A stretch of 31,653 nt of DNA from the NCBI GenBank assembly GCA_038214685.1, contig JBBQRO010000030.1:1-31653 (forward strand). The letters run 5' to 3'. This document shows positions 1 to 6,262 of the stretch, one piece after another; positions within the stretch are counted from its first letter, which is position 1, and the number at the start of each line of letters is the position of its first letter. The notes under the pieces were generated by a model. The model worked only from the letters and a program-made list of their open reading frames with translations. It was not told the DNA's origin and made no database searches. Source of the DNA: CADCTB01 sp038214685. GTDB taxonomy: Bacteria > Actinomycetota > Acidimicrobiia > Acidimicrobiales > AC-14. The translations under genes were made by a program, and so were the position numbers.

Positions 1-186
1 GGATGACTCGGCGGCCACTGCGGCGGCCGCTTCCTCGCGCGGCACGCCCTCCTGGGCAACCACCTTGAAGCACGCCAGGAGGTCGGTGTCCAACGGCACG
101 TAGTCTGGGGTCCAGTAGTTGTCGGCGTAGTTCTTCACGCCGGCCTGGTAGCCCTTGCCGTTACTCTGGCCGTTGTCCTGTGCCAC
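1..186 (-). CDS. cbbL: RuBisCO large subunit, form I, N-terminal part (cut by window edge)
   Basis: The first 62 residues of ribulose-1,5-bisphosphate carboxylase/oxygenase large subunit, the CO2-fixing enzyme of the Calvin-Benson-Bassham cycle. The frame reads a typical form I N-terminus: the AGVKNYADNYWTPDY block (around residues 15-29), then DTDLLACFKV, then GVPREEAAAAVAAESS leading into the catalytic N-domain. The rest lies beyond base 1. The start is a GTG at 186-184 with a strong ribosome binding site (GAGGAGGA, about 5 nt upstream). The gene is divergent from a LysR-type regulator, the classical cbbR/cbbL arrangement. The bases present cannot settle form IC, ID or IE. The family call rests on recognising the conserved N-terminal blocks and is strong despite the truncation. 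Confidence 0.9.
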   Translation of the reverse strand, partial: MAQDNGQSNGKGYQAGVKNYADNYWTPDYVPLDTDLLACFKVVAQEGVPREEAAAAVAAESS

Positions 187-263
187 GCGGTCCTCCTCGG
201 CTGAAGCCTGATCTGGGTCTGGGTCCGGACTCCCCACGACGGGGTTCTGGCGCTTGTCCCGGA

Positions 264-269
264 ATACTA
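264..269 (-). promoter_or_regulatory. Candidate -10 box of the cbbL promoter
   Basis: On the minus strand this reads TAGTAT, close to TATAAT. It would place transcription start near 257, giving a leader of about 70 nt before the cbbL GTG. No good -35 lies 17 nt upstream, as is common for promoters that need a LysR-type activator. The dyad at 295-312 would then be centred roughly 46 bp upstream of the start, a normal activator position. This is inference from position and sequence only. Confidence 0.3.
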
Positions 270-294
270 GTCCTCGTTCTCTGAAGGCCATCTT

Positions 295-312
295 GGCAAA
301 CGGACGTTAGCC
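295..312. promoter_or_regulatory. 18-bp dyad between cbbL and cbbR, candidate CbbR operator
   Basis: The sequence GGCAAACGGACGTTAGCC is an inverted repeat: GGC pairs with GCC and AACG with CGTT, leaving one mismatched pair and a two-base centre. A second AACGTT core (359-364, inside TAACGTTA at 358-365) lies just before the cbbR start. LysR regulators bind dyads between themselves and the divergent target gene and usually also repress themselves. The pair of related sites fits activation of cbbL from the first and autoregulation from the second. Confidence 0.4.
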
Positions 313-368
313 TGTCCATGACGTATTTCCTGCCGTTTCCCCCTCGACTGTTCAGGATAACGTTACTC

Positions 369-1283
369 ATGACCTTCAATCAGCTGCGGACCTTCGTCGA
401 GGTGGCGGCGTCGGGCTCGGTGATCGAAGCGGCGCGGAAGCTCATGGTGAGCCCACCCGCAGTGTCCGCCGCGGTGGGCGCCATGGAGAAGGAGCTGGGC
501 GTCCCGTTGGTGGAGCGCGCCGGGCGGGGCCTGGTCGTCACGCCGGCCGGCGTGGTCTTCGCCGGCTACGCCCGCCAGGTGCTCGCCCTCCTGGAAACGG
601 GCAAGTCGGCCACCGCCGAGGCCCTCGACCCGGAGCGAGGCCAGCTCCGCCTCGCCGCCGTCACCACAGCCGGCGAGCACGTCGTTCCCCGGTTCCTTGC
701 CTCCTTTCGGGCCCGGCACGCCGAAGCCGGCATCACCCTCGAAGTCGGCAACCGGGACCGGGTCTGGGACGCCCTCGAGCACCACCAGGCCGACCTGGCC
801 GTCGGGGGCCGGCCGCCGGGTGGCGGTCGGTTCGTCACCCTGGCCACCCGGCCCAATGTGCTCGTCCTGGTGGCGGCGGGGACAGGCAAGCCGTCGGTAC
901 GAAAGGTCGACCTGGCGACGCTCGCCGATTCGGTGGTCCTGGTGCGGGAGGAGGGGTCGGGGACGCGGGGAACGGCAGAGGGGCTCCTCGACGAGCTCGG
1001 CGTCAACCCCCGGACCCTGACCCTCGGGTCCAACGGTGCCATCCGGGAATCGGTGCAGGTGGGGCTGGGCATCACCCTCATTTCACGCGACGCCGTGGCG
1101 CGTGAGCTGGACGAGGGAACCCTGGAGGAATGGAGGTGCCGTGGCATCCCCAGCCAGCGGGCCTGGCACGTCGTAGCCCGGGCCCACGAGCACCTTCCCG
1201 CCACCACCGGCCTGTTCCTGACCCACCTGGTGGGAGCGGGCGCCGACGGCTTCACCCTGGTCCGAGAGGTGTCAGCGGGCTGA
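369..1283 (+). CDS. cbbR: LysR-family transcriptional regulator, probable CbbR
   Basis: A 304-residue LysR-type regulator. The N-terminal winged helix-turn-helix (about residues 1-62) is clear: FNQLRTFVEVAASGSVIEAARKL followed by SPPAVSAAVGAMEKELGVPLVER. A substrate-binding-like effector domain follows from about residue 90 (RLAAVTTAGEHVVPRFLASF...) with the usual VQVGLGITLISRDAV segment near the C-terminus. The ATG at 369 was chosen over an in-frame ATG at 318 because LysR proteins begin a few residues before FxQLRTF. Divergent placement next to a RuBisCO large-subunit gene makes CbbR, activator of the Calvin cycle operon, the likely identity. The general LysR fold is certain; the CbbR role is inferred from context. 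Confidence 0.85.
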   Translation: MTFNQLRTFVEVAASGSVIEAARKLMVSPPAVSAAVGAMEKELGVPLVERAGRGLVVTPAGVVFAGYARQVLALLETGKSATAEALDPERGQLRLAAVTTAGEHVVPRFLASFRARHAEAGITLEVGNRDRVWDALEHHQADLAVGGRPPGGGRFVTLATRPNVLVLVAAGTGKPSVRKVDLATLADSVVLVREEGSGTRGTAEGLLDELGVNPRTLTLGSNGAIRESVQVGLGITLISRDAVARELDEGTLEEWRCRGIPSQRAWHVVARAHEHLPATTGLFLTHLVGAGADGFTLVREVSAG

Positions 1284-1349
1284 CGTTCTGACATCGAATG
1301 GCGGACGAGAGCAGCGCAACGATTACGAAGCGCTTCGCCGCTCTCGATA

Positions 1350-1655
1350 TCGAGGACCAGCAGTACGAACAAGCCCAGGCCGACGGCCCGTCCGGCGATC
1401 CAGAGGCCGCGGCTGAGTGACCCGGGCTGAGGACCACCCGTCCGACGATGCCACCTTCGAGGCGGGCGCTACGCCAGAACACGGCGAGGCCGGCGAAGGA
1501 GATCGGAAGGGCGGCAGCTGCCCCCTAGGCGAACATCCAGATGGGCAGGGGCAGGTCGGAGCGGGCACCGAGCCCGTGCGCGTCGGTAGGGGTGGCCCCG
1601 CAGATGACGGACCCGGCGGCGACCACCGTGGCGGCAGCCGACCGTGTGCGGAAGC
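1350..1655 (-). pseudogene. Decayed membrane protein gene (partner of the cupredoxin gene)
   Basis: Directly after the cupredoxin stop, the minus strand encodes VVAAGSVICGA...DAHGLGARSDLPLPIWMFA, then a TAG stop (1527-1525), then GAAAALPISFAGLAVFWRSARLEGG in the same frame. After a frameshift it continues as GLWIAGRAVGLGLFVLLVL. This resembles an actinobacterial multi-spanning membrane protein family that begins AHGxGGRxDLPxPxWxFxYGAA. The stop sits exactly where that family has Tyr (TAC to TAG). The remaining 3' part of the gene is gone. One nonsense mutation, one frameshift and a 3' truncation make it non-functional. The family match is from memory of conserved blocks and was not checked by search. 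Confidence 0.6.
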
Positions 1656-2081
1656 TCAGCGAACCTCCAGGGTGAACAAGAGCTTCCCCGACTTCTCGAA
1701 TTCGACCTCGAACACCCCCGAGATGTTGGCGAGGAACGTGACCTCGGAGGTGCGCCCGGCGGCCACGTCGACCCGCTTCTCGTAGCCGTGGACGTGCACC
1801 TCGTCGGCCACGTCGCTGGTGACCCGGACGGTGACCGGCTGGTTGAGCGTGGCCCGCTGGCGCGACGTCCCGGCGACCACCGAGCCGCCCCGCACAGTGA
1901 CGGCCACCACGGCACCCGGAGCCGCAGTCGGGGCCGGTGTACCGCCGGCGGCAGTCGGCGTGGTGGTGTCGGACGCGAGGGTGGGCGAGTCGTCACCGCC
2001 CCCGCAGCCAGCCATGACCAGGAGGCCGGCGGCCGCGAACGCAGCTCTGCGGCGTGCCCGCACGGCGGAGGCGAAAGGCAT
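1656..2081 (-). CDS. Cupredoxin-like lipoprotein
   Basis: A 141-residue exported lipoprotein. The N-terminus has a basic stretch, a hydrophobic segment and a lipobox (LVMAGC, Cys about residue 26), so it is predicted to be lipid-anchored on the outer face of the membrane. A Thr/Ala/Pro linker follows. The C-terminal domain (about residues 60-141) has the beta-sandwich look of cupredoxins in the EfeO/CopC-like group: VTVRVTSDVADEVHVHGYEK, then TFLANISGVFEVEFEKSGKLLFTLEVR. The HVHGY motif supplies possible metal ligands, but the usual Cys of a type 1 copper site is absent. The ATG at 2081 was chosen because it gives a complete lipoprotein signal. Its downstream partner membrane protein is a pseudogene, so the pathway may be broken. 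Confidence 0.7.
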   Translation of the reverse strand: MPFASAVRARRRAAFAAAGLLVMAGCGGGDDSPTLASDTTTPTAAGGTPAPTAAPGAVVAVTVRGGSVVAGTSRQRATLNQPVTVRVTSDVADEVHVHGYEKRVDVAAGRTSEVTFLANISGVFEVEFEKSGKLLFTLEVR

Positions 2082-2285
2082 GAAGTGCAAGGTAGTCCTC
2101 GCCCCGTACCGAGGGGCGCCGGCCGGCGGCGTGAGCGGGCTTCGCTGTTCTCGGCATAGAGCCCCACCCGCTTTAGGACAGAAGCCGAGGGTGAGCATGC
2201 CCCTATTGACGGAATCCGACCGTCGCGGTACGACGGCCGGGACGCTTCGACACATCGGGGCGCCACTGACGACGAAGGAGCCTCC

Positions 2286-2741
2286 ATGCCGCAGCAGGAC
2301 GTCACCGCACCCGACCCCGAGAACGTTCCTCCCTATGAAGGTCGTACCTCCGGCCGGGGTGACGGCGACCCCAGCGAGGACCTGACCGGTACCGTCGAGC
2401 GCCAGCTGGCCGATACCAAGACCGGTCGCCCCGGCGCCACCGCCAGCCCGGCCGACGAGAACCCGGTCGGCGCCGACGAGGTGGCCAAGGGATCGACAGG
2501 CGCAGGTGAGCAGTCCGCCACCGACACCGAGGCCACCACCCCCCTCGGGGTCGGCACCAGCACCACCCGCCGGGGCGAGGACGTCGCCGGCGAAGACGGT
2601 GAGGACGGCCGCCACCGCACCGGCACCCAGGGCGAGACCCAGCGCCCGGTCGGTGAGTCGACGGCGCGGGACTCGACCGGCATCGACCCCCAGGAGCCCG
2701 CCGGCGGCCCGACCGCGCCGACCAGCGGTTCGTCGAGCTGA
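2286..2741 (+). CDS. Acidic, disordered hypothetical protein
   Basis: A 151-residue protein without recognisable domains, cysteines or membrane segments. It is rich in Gly, Asp, Glu, Thr, Pro and Ser and is probably intrinsically disordered. A purine-rich ribosome binding site (GAAGGAG, about 6 nt upstream) supports the ATG at 2286. Codon use is strongly GC-biased at third positions, like true genes here. It overlaps the start region of the downstream DUF2786 gene, so the two are probably translationally coupled. Function unknown. Confidence 0.6.
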   Translation: MPQQDVTAPDPENVPPYEGRTSGRGDGDPSEDLTGTVERQLADTKTGRPGATASPADENPVGADEVAKGSTGAGEQSATDTEATTPLGVGTSTTRRGEDVAGEDGEDGRHRTGTQGETQRPVGESTARDSTGIDPQEPAGGPTAPTSGSSS

Positions 2742-3187
2742 CGGGCACTGCAGGAGCCGAGCTCCAGCGGCTGGGCGAGGACCACCGTGCCCTGGTCCGG
2801 GTCCGGGCCTTGCTGGCCATGGCCGAGTCGAGCGGCTTCGCCGCCGAGGCCCAGGCCTTCGCCGACAAGGCGCAGGCGCTGGCTGCGGCGCGCCGGATCG
2901 AGCCCGACCTCCTGCGCTTCCCGTGCGAGCCGCTGAGGGTGGCGGTGGTCGTCGCCGAGCTCGGGCGACTGCGCACCGCGCTGGCCGGGTACGGCGACGA
3001 CGACGGATCGGCGGCCAGCAGGTCGGTGGAGTGGTCCACGTGCCTCGACGAATACGACGTCGTCCTCGAAGCGGCGGCTGAGCTGGTGCACCTGCCGGTG
3101 CCCAGGCTGCCTTACGGTTGCCGGCGACACTTCCGACCTGCGGAGCGGGCCCAGATCGAGCGCCTGATCAGTCGAAAGGTGGGGTAG
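2738..3187 (+). CDS. DUF2786-domain protein (probable CTG start)
   Basis: The frame contains LVRVRALLAMAESSGFAAEAQAFADKAQAL, which matches the DUF2786 pattern (VRxLLxxAESTxFxxEAexxxxKAQeL). The remaining ~90 residues hold RFPCEPLRVAVVVAELGRL and a C-terminal basic tail. The conventional starts (TTG at 2810, ATG at 2819) cut into the domain at RALLAM. The only upstream start-like codon before an in-frame stop at 2654 is CTG at 2738, whose last two bases open the TGA of the preceding gene (CTGA overlap). That start gives 149 residues and keeps the helix before the domain. The 3' end overlaps the convergent gene by 20 bp. DUF2786 has no firm function. Confidence 0.6.
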   Translation: MTGTAGAELQRLGEDHRALVRVRALLAMAESSGFAAEAQAFADKAQALAAARRIEPDLLRFPCEPLRVAVVVAELGRLRTALAGYGDDDGSAASRSVEWSTCLDEYDVVLEAAAELVHLPVPRLPYGCRRHFRPAERAQIERLISRKVG

Positions 3188-3827
3188 CCGGGATCCGAAC
3201 CGGCGACGCGAAACGGTCCTGGTAGTAGTCGGCCCACGTGTCGCTGAGGTTGACGCGCCGGTTCAGATGGCTCCAGCTGAGGCAGACGACGTGGCGCCAG
3301 GCCTCGTAGTCGGGCACGATCACCTGGTAGCCGGCCAGGCACACGAACGGCACCCGCTCCCCGTCCATGGACCGGACCCAGCCAGGGAAGTGGGCGGCAG
3401 CGGCCAGGATCTCCGCCGCCGCCGAAGCGCCGCTGCGAACGTCGAGGGGCCGCACGCCGGTCCGTCTTTCCCAGTGGGCGGCCAGGTCGAGGGTCACCCG
3501 GCGGACGCCCGGCCGATGGACGCCATCGAGCAGGCGGACCGGCTTCGGCCCGGTTCGGCGCTCGTCCCAGCACCAGGCCCGGGGCTGTCGGGCCGCAGCC
3601 AGATCCCACAGCTCGGCACAGGTCCGCTGGACGCCGTTGACCTCCTCCGTTCCCGGGAGGAAGACGGCGAGCACGTCGGCCACGAGCGGGGCACCCCGGC
3701 CGCCCGGCGTGAGGTCGACGCCGTCGAGCTCGACGTCGAGGAAGCCCCATCGCCGTTCGTCGTTCCATCGCCGGACGTTCACGAGCTGGTCGACCAGTGG
3801 AGCAAATGTCGGCATGGTGGTCGTCAT
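3168..3827 (-). CDS. Hypothetical protein, 219 aa
   Basis: A soluble protein of 219 residues, rich in Trp and Arg, with no family I recognise. Visible segments include VRRWNDERRWGFLDVELDGVD near the N-terminus, AELWDLAAARQPRAWCWDERR in the middle, and WADYYQDRFASPVR near the C-terminus. No signal peptide or membrane helix is seen. ATG 3827 is preferred to the frame's upstream start at 3890 because a GAGGA ribosome binding site lies 6 nt before it. The 3' end overlaps the convergent DUF2786 gene. A promoter candidate lies at 3863-3890. It is transcribed divergently from the small membrane-protein operon. Confidence 0.6.
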   Translation of the reverse strand: MTTTMPTFAPLVDQLVNVRRWNDERRWGFLDVELDGVDLTPGGRGAPLVADVLAVFLPGTEEVNGVQRTCAELWDLAAARQPRAWCWDERRTGPKPVRLLDGVHRPGVRRVTLDLAAHWERRTGVRPLDVRSGASAAAEILAAAAHFPGWVRSMDGERVPFVCLAGYQVIVPDYEAWRHVVCLSWSHLNRRVNLSDTWADYYQDRFASPVRIPATPPFD

Positions 3828-3862
3828 GAGGGTCCTCGCCGAACGTCGGGTGGTCAATGAAG

Positions 3863-3890
3863 AGAATACGTTGCTTGATGGCCGCGACAA
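3863..3890 (-). promoter_or_regulatory. Candidate promoter for the 3168-3827 gene
   Basis: On the minus strand TTGTCG (3890-3885) and TATTCT (3868-3863) are separated by 16 nt. They resemble -35 and -10 boxes and lie about 35 nt before the ATG at 3827. The site overlaps the opposing promoter candidate at 3871-3900, so the two genes may compete for polymerase. Confidence 0.3.
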
Positions 3891-3900
3891 CTCCTAAGAT
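3871..3900 (+). promoter_or_regulatory. Candidate promoter for the small membrane-protein operon
   Basis: TTGCTT (3871-3876) and TAAGAT (3895-3900) are 18 nt apart. The -10 fits the actinobacterial TANNNT pattern. Transcription would begin near 3907, about 20 nt before the TTG start at 3928. Confidence 0.35.
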
Positions 3901-3927
3901 ACGAGGAAGGCGCGAAAGGCGGTTCTG

Positions 3928-4212
3928 TTGGTATCAACTTCTGCCCAACTGACGGGTGACACGGTCACGCTCTCCGGCTGGTACGTCGGATATGTCATCG
4001 CCGCGGTGGTGATCGTGCTGGTCGTGGCCATGGTGGCCATCATCCTGGCATCGGTACGCCGGCTCAGCGGAGTCGCAGACGACATCACTGCGGTGCTCGA
4101 CGACATTCGGGCCAACACGGTGACTGTGCCGGCTGTCGGTACCCTCAATGAAGGCCTGCGTTCCGTGGTCACCCGAGCGGCCCAGGCCCGCCACGCCCTG
4201 GCGGGAGACTGA
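3928..4212 (+). CDS. Small membrane protein with one TM helix (first of three)
   Basis: A 94-residue protein. A single strong transmembrane helix (about residues 19-42, YVIAAVVIVLVVAMVAIILA) is followed by an amphipathic, probably cytoplasmic helix (VRRLSGVADDITAVLDDIRANT) and a conserved-looking VPAVGTLNEGLRSVVTRAAQARHALAG segment. The start is taken as TTG at 3928, preceded by an AAAGGCGG purine run; no ATG or GTG precedes the helix. Two nt separate it from the next gene, so it heads a three-gene operon convergent with the hydrogenase operon. Function unknown. The helix-plus-amphipathic-tail design resembles membrane anchors or scaffold proteins. Confidence 0.6.
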   Translation: MVSTSAQLTGDTVTLSGWYVGYVIAAVVIVLVVAMVAIILASVRRLSGVADDITAVLDDIRANTVTVPAVGTLNEGLRSVVTRAAQARHALAGD

Positions 4213-4214
4213 CC

Positions 4215-4505
4215 ATGATGGTGAACACCCTGGCGTTGGCCCCTGACCATGTCACCTTCTGGTGGATCACCCTTGGTCTCGGCGCCGTCGTGATCTCCGC
4301 GGTGATCCTTCTGTTGTTCCTGTTGGAGCTGTATGTACGCGACCTCGACAGCGGAGTCCAACGGGCCTGGGACATGGCCGCCCGCGTCGCCACCCAGACG
4401 GCGACGACATGGATGCTGCCCAAGACCGTCGAACTGGCCGGCGAGCTCGATGCCGAAGTGCGCCGCCACGTGGATTTCCTGGCGGCCGAGAGGAGCAGGT
4501 CATGA
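4215..4505 (+). CDS. Small membrane protein, related to the 5088-5336 product
   Basis: A 96-residue protein with one transmembrane helix (about residues 18-40, ITLGLGAVVISAVILLLFLL) and a long helical tail. The tail pattern VTFWWI ... VQRAWDMAARVAT ... LPKTVELAGEL lines up by eye with VTLLWI ... LRAIAKLASTT ... VPKLVETKRL in the minus-strand 82-aa protein, suggesting diverged paralogues. Start ATG 4215 (ATG 4218 is the alternative). Its stop overlaps the next ATG (ATGA), so the pair is translationally coupled. Function unknown; the context suggests a hydrogenase-linked membrane component. Confidence 0.6.
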   Translation: MMVNTLALAPDHVTFWWITLGLGAVVISAVILLLFLLELYVRDLDSGVQRAWDMAARVATQTATTWMLPKTVELAGELDAEVRRHVDFLAAERSRS

Positions 4506-4753
4506 CGGTGCAGGTGGTCCTGTCGGTGGTGGAGGTGGCGGCATTCGCCGGCGTGCTGTTGTACTTCCTCCGTCGTATCGACGTGCTGTTAGCTCACATC
4601 CAGGGCAACCTCGGAAAGATCGCCGAGGGAGTGGCCGCAGTGGAAGGACATTGTGCGGTCATCGGGCCTGGTGCGGATGAGATCAACCGGCTTCTGGGCC
4701 AGGCGGCGGCCGGGCTTACCCTCGCTGCGGAAGAGGCCGAGAGCCTGGCATGA
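4502..4753 (+). CDS. Small membrane protein, related to the 4799-5077 product
   Basis: An 83-residue protein with a transmembrane helix at about residues 2-22 (TVQVVLSVVEVAAFAGVLLYF) and a helical tail: RIDVLLAHIQGNLGKIAEGVAAVEG, then VIGPGADEINRLL. This matches in pattern the minus-strand 92-aa protein (LRSITATLIKVRRGAETIKG ... PIGGVVSGLAGDVAAIDDDL). The start overlaps the upstream stop (ATGA). A rho-independent terminator begins 5 nt after the stop, so this is the last gene of the operon. Function unknown. Confidence 0.6.
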   Translation: MTVQVVLSVVEVAAFAGVLLYFLRRIDVLLAHIQGNLGKIAEGVAAVEGHCAVIGPGADEINRLLGQAAAGLTLAAEEAESLA

Positions 4754-4757
4754 AGCG

Positions 4758-4787
4758 ATGGCGGCGCCTTGACCGGCCCGCCATTTT
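4758..4787 (+). terminator. Rho-independent terminator
   Basis: ATGGCGG (4758-4764) pairs with CCGCCAT (4778-4784). An inner GCC/GGC pairing tightens the hairpin, and a T run (4784-4787) follows. It ends the plus-strand small membrane-protein operon. The hairpin also lies just past the end of the convergent hydrogenase operon (4799), but has no T run on that strand. Confidence 0.6.
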
Positions 4788-4798
4788 AGGTTCACTTG

Positions 4799-5077
4799 TT
4801 ACCGAAGGGGCGCAGTCTCGGCCGTTGTCCGCGCCTCGCCCACCAGCACTACCAAGCCCTCGAGGTCGTCGTCGATGGCCGCTACGTCACCGGCCAGGCC
4901 GCTCACCACACCGCCGATCGGGTCGGTCTGGCCCTTGATCGTCTCCGCCCCTCGCCTCACCTTGATCAGGGTGGCGGTGATGCTGCGGAGCGACACGGCG
5001 ATCACGATCAGGTGCAGCGCTATGGCCGCCACGATTACCCCCACGATGACCAACAGGGCCAGGACTGCAGCGTCCAT
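4799..5077 (-). CDS. Small membrane protein, last gene of hydrogenase operon
   Basis: A 92-residue protein. An N-terminal transmembrane helix (about residues 3-30, AAVLALLVIVGVIVAAIALH) leads into an amphipathic helix (SLRSITATLIKVRRGAETIKG), a PIGGVVSGLAGDVAAIDDDL segment and a charged tail. The start ATG 5077 has an excellent AAAGGAG ribosome binding site overlapping the upstream stop region. It shares its layout with the 4502-4753 product on the opposite strand. It lacks cysteines and obvious cofactor ligands, so an anchor or scaffold role is more plausible than electron transfer by itself. Function unknown. Confidence 0.65.
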   Translation of the reverse strand: MDAAVLALLVIVGVIVAAIALHLIVIAVSLRSITATLIKVRRGAETIKGQTDPIGGVVSGLAGDVAAIDDDLEGLVVLVGEARTTAETAPLR

Positions 5078-5087
5078 GTGTGCTCCT

Positions 5088-5336
5088 TTAGAGAAGGGCG
5101 ACGAGCGCGGAGCCGTAGCGACCCACGAGCTGGCGGGCGGTGCCGGTGAGGCGCTTGGTCTCCACCAGCTTTGGAACGGCTTCCAGGTGGGCGCTGAGAG
5201 CCAGGCCGTGCTCCAGCGTGGTGCTGGCCAGCTTGGCGATGGCCCGGAGCCGGCGCACGACGCGGCCGGCGAACAACAGGACCAGCGGGGCGACCACGAC
5301 CAGCAGAACGAGGTCGGCGATCCACAGGAGCGTCAC
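5088..5336 (-). CDS. Small membrane protein of hydrogenase operon (82 aa)
   Basis: A transmembrane helix (about residues 3-24, LLWIADLVLLVVVAPLVLLFAG) is followed by a basic patch (RVVRRLR) and a long helix: AIAKLASTTLEHGLALSAHLEAVPKLVETKRLTG. The basic residues after the helix predict that the tail is cytoplasmic. The GTG start at 5336 is 4 nt after the preceding stop, and 10 nt separate it from the next gene. It appears related to the 4215-4505 product. Function unknown; expression with the hydrogenase is expected from the tight spacing. Confidence 0.65.
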   Translation of the reverse strand: MTLLWIADLVLLVVVAPLVLLFAGRVVRRLRAIAKLASTTLEHGLALSAHLEAVPKLVETKRLTGTARQLVGRYGSALVALL

Positions 5337-5340
5337 GGGC

Positions 5341-5550
5341 TCAGGCGATGCGCCGAAGCTTGGACTCGGCACCCTCGCCGAGCGCCCCGGTGCCCTGCTT
5401 GAGCAGGTCGGCCAGCGCCGACGCCCCGGCGCCCACCAGCTCCTTGAGCTCACCCGACGACGTGATCGTCTTGAGCGCGTCGACCAAATCCTCGAAGCCT
5501 TCAGCGCCCGCTCTGGTGCCGAACACGTACCCGAGGGCGAACCCGACCAT
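5341..5550 (-). CDS. YtxH-like small membrane protein of hydrogenase operon (69 aa)
   Basis: A 69-residue protein beginning MVGFALGYVFGTRAGAEGFEDL, the short glycine-rich membrane helix plus GTRAG turn seen in YtxH-like and gas-vesicle-associated small proteins. The rest is helical (DALKTITSSGELKELVGAGAS). The start at 5550 shares its A with the hypC stop (TGATG) and has AAGGAG about 8 nt upstream. An in-frame GTG at 5559 is too close to that site. Homologues of this type often sit beside hydrogenase genes in actinobacteria (recollection, not checked). Role unknown. Confidence 0.6.
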   Translation of the reverse strand: MVGFALGYVFGTRAGAEGFEDLVDALKTITSSGELKELVGAGASALADLLKQGTGALGEGAESKLRRIA

Positions 5551-5798
5551 CACACCCACTCCTTTTCCTCCCTTTCGTCGTTCCCCAACAGGTGTAGGCC
5601 GTCGAGGGCCTCGCGGGCCCCGGCGGCATCGATCTTGGTCATGGCGAAGCCCACGTGTATGAGGACGTAGTCGCCCGGGATCAGGGGCTCTTCGAGCATG
5701 CCGATGTTGATCGTGCTCTTCTCACCCAGGACGTCGACGGTGGCCAGGTGAGGGTTGTCATGCAGCTCGACAATGCGCCCGGGAATGCCTAGGCACAT
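5550..5798 (-). CDS. hypC: Hydrogenase assembly chaperone HypC
   Basis: An 82-residue HypC/HybG/HupF family protein. It has the invariant N-terminus MCLGIPGRIVEL with the essential Cys2, then the small beta-barrel (ATVDVLGEKSTINIGMLEE) and the PGDYVLIHVGFAMTKID segment typical of the family. HypC works with HypD to build and carry the Fe(CN)2CO group and delivers it to the large-subunit precursor. It overlaps hypA by 10 nt upstream and the next small membrane gene by one base downstream. hypB, hypD, hypE and hypF are not in the window and must be elsewhere if the enzyme matures normally. Confidence 0.95.
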   Translation of the reverse strand: MCLGIPGRIVELHDNPHLATVDVLGEKSTINIGMLEEPLIPGDYVLIHVGFAMTKIDAAGAREALDGLHLLGNDEREEKEWV

Positions 5799-6142
5799 GA
5801 CGGTATCGGCCCCTGGTACTCGATCGACTCGAGCGTGAGCTCGTCGCCGCCGGTTAGCTCCATGTCGATGCCGCCACAGGTCGGGCACGCCAGGGGGATC
5901 TCATCGGCCTCGATGTCTTCCTGGCAGGATCCGCATCGGGCCCGGACCGGGAGCAGCACCAGATCGGCTCGGGCATCGCTCGCCACCGTGCCCGCCGCCG
6001 CCATCTCGAAGGACTGCTCGAACGCTTCGGGATGGACGTGGTGGAGGCGCCCGACCCGCACCCGCACGCTGGCCACGGGGCGGTCGCCCGCCCGCTTCTC
6101 GATCGCCCCCACGATGGCCTCGCACAAACCGAGCTCGTGCAC
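5789..6142 (-). CDS. hypA: Hydrogenase nickel incorporation protein HypA
   Basis: A 117-residue HypA. The nickel-binding N-terminus MHELGL (His2, Glu3) is intact, and the zinc site is formed by two CxxC pairs (Cys70/Cys73 and Cys86/Cys89). HypA, with the HypB GTPase, inserts nickel into the large-subunit precursor. The GTG start shares its first base with the stop of the upstream microprotein gene (TAGTG), so translation is probably coupled. The 3' end overlaps hypC by 10 nt. Confidence 0.95.
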   Translation of the reverse strand: MHELGLCEAIVGAIEKRAGDRPVASVRVRVGRLHHVHPEAFEQSFEMAAAGTVASDARADLVLLPVRARCGSCQEDIEADEIPLACPTCGGIDMELTGGDELTLESIEYQGPIPSCA

Positions 6143-6261
6143 TACATCCTCCGGAGACGGAGGTACCGCGCCAGGTCAGGCAGGGAGACCACCATCACGG
6201 CCAGAAAGCTCAGGATGGCCAGGGCGATCACGACGGTGGTGGCGATGCCGACTGTCCTCAT
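6142..6261 (-). CDS. DUF6893-like membrane microprotein (39 aa), copy B
   Basis: A 39-residue protein: one transmembrane helix (about residues 5-25) followed by the C-terminal motif SLPDLARYLRLRRM. It is a clear paralogue of the gene just upstream, which ends SLPDLARYLKMREM. The shared LPDLxRYLxxRxM tail recalls the DUF6893 microproteins of actinobacteria. ATG 6261 lies 1 nt after the upstream stop with GGGAG before it; the stop overlaps the hypA start (TAGTG). Its position inside the chain of overlapping hydrogenase genes argues strongly that it is translated. Role unknown, possibly a membrane-embedded subunit or assembly aid. Confidence 0.7.
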   Translation of the reverse strand: MRTVGIATTVVIALAILSFLAVMVVSLPDLARYLRLRRM

Positions 6262-6262
6262 C

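Noticed and set aside
1298..1420. 40-codon plus-strand frame after cbbR
   Set aside because: It lacks a ribosome binding site and is antisense to the membrane-protein relic, whose coding signal explains the composition.
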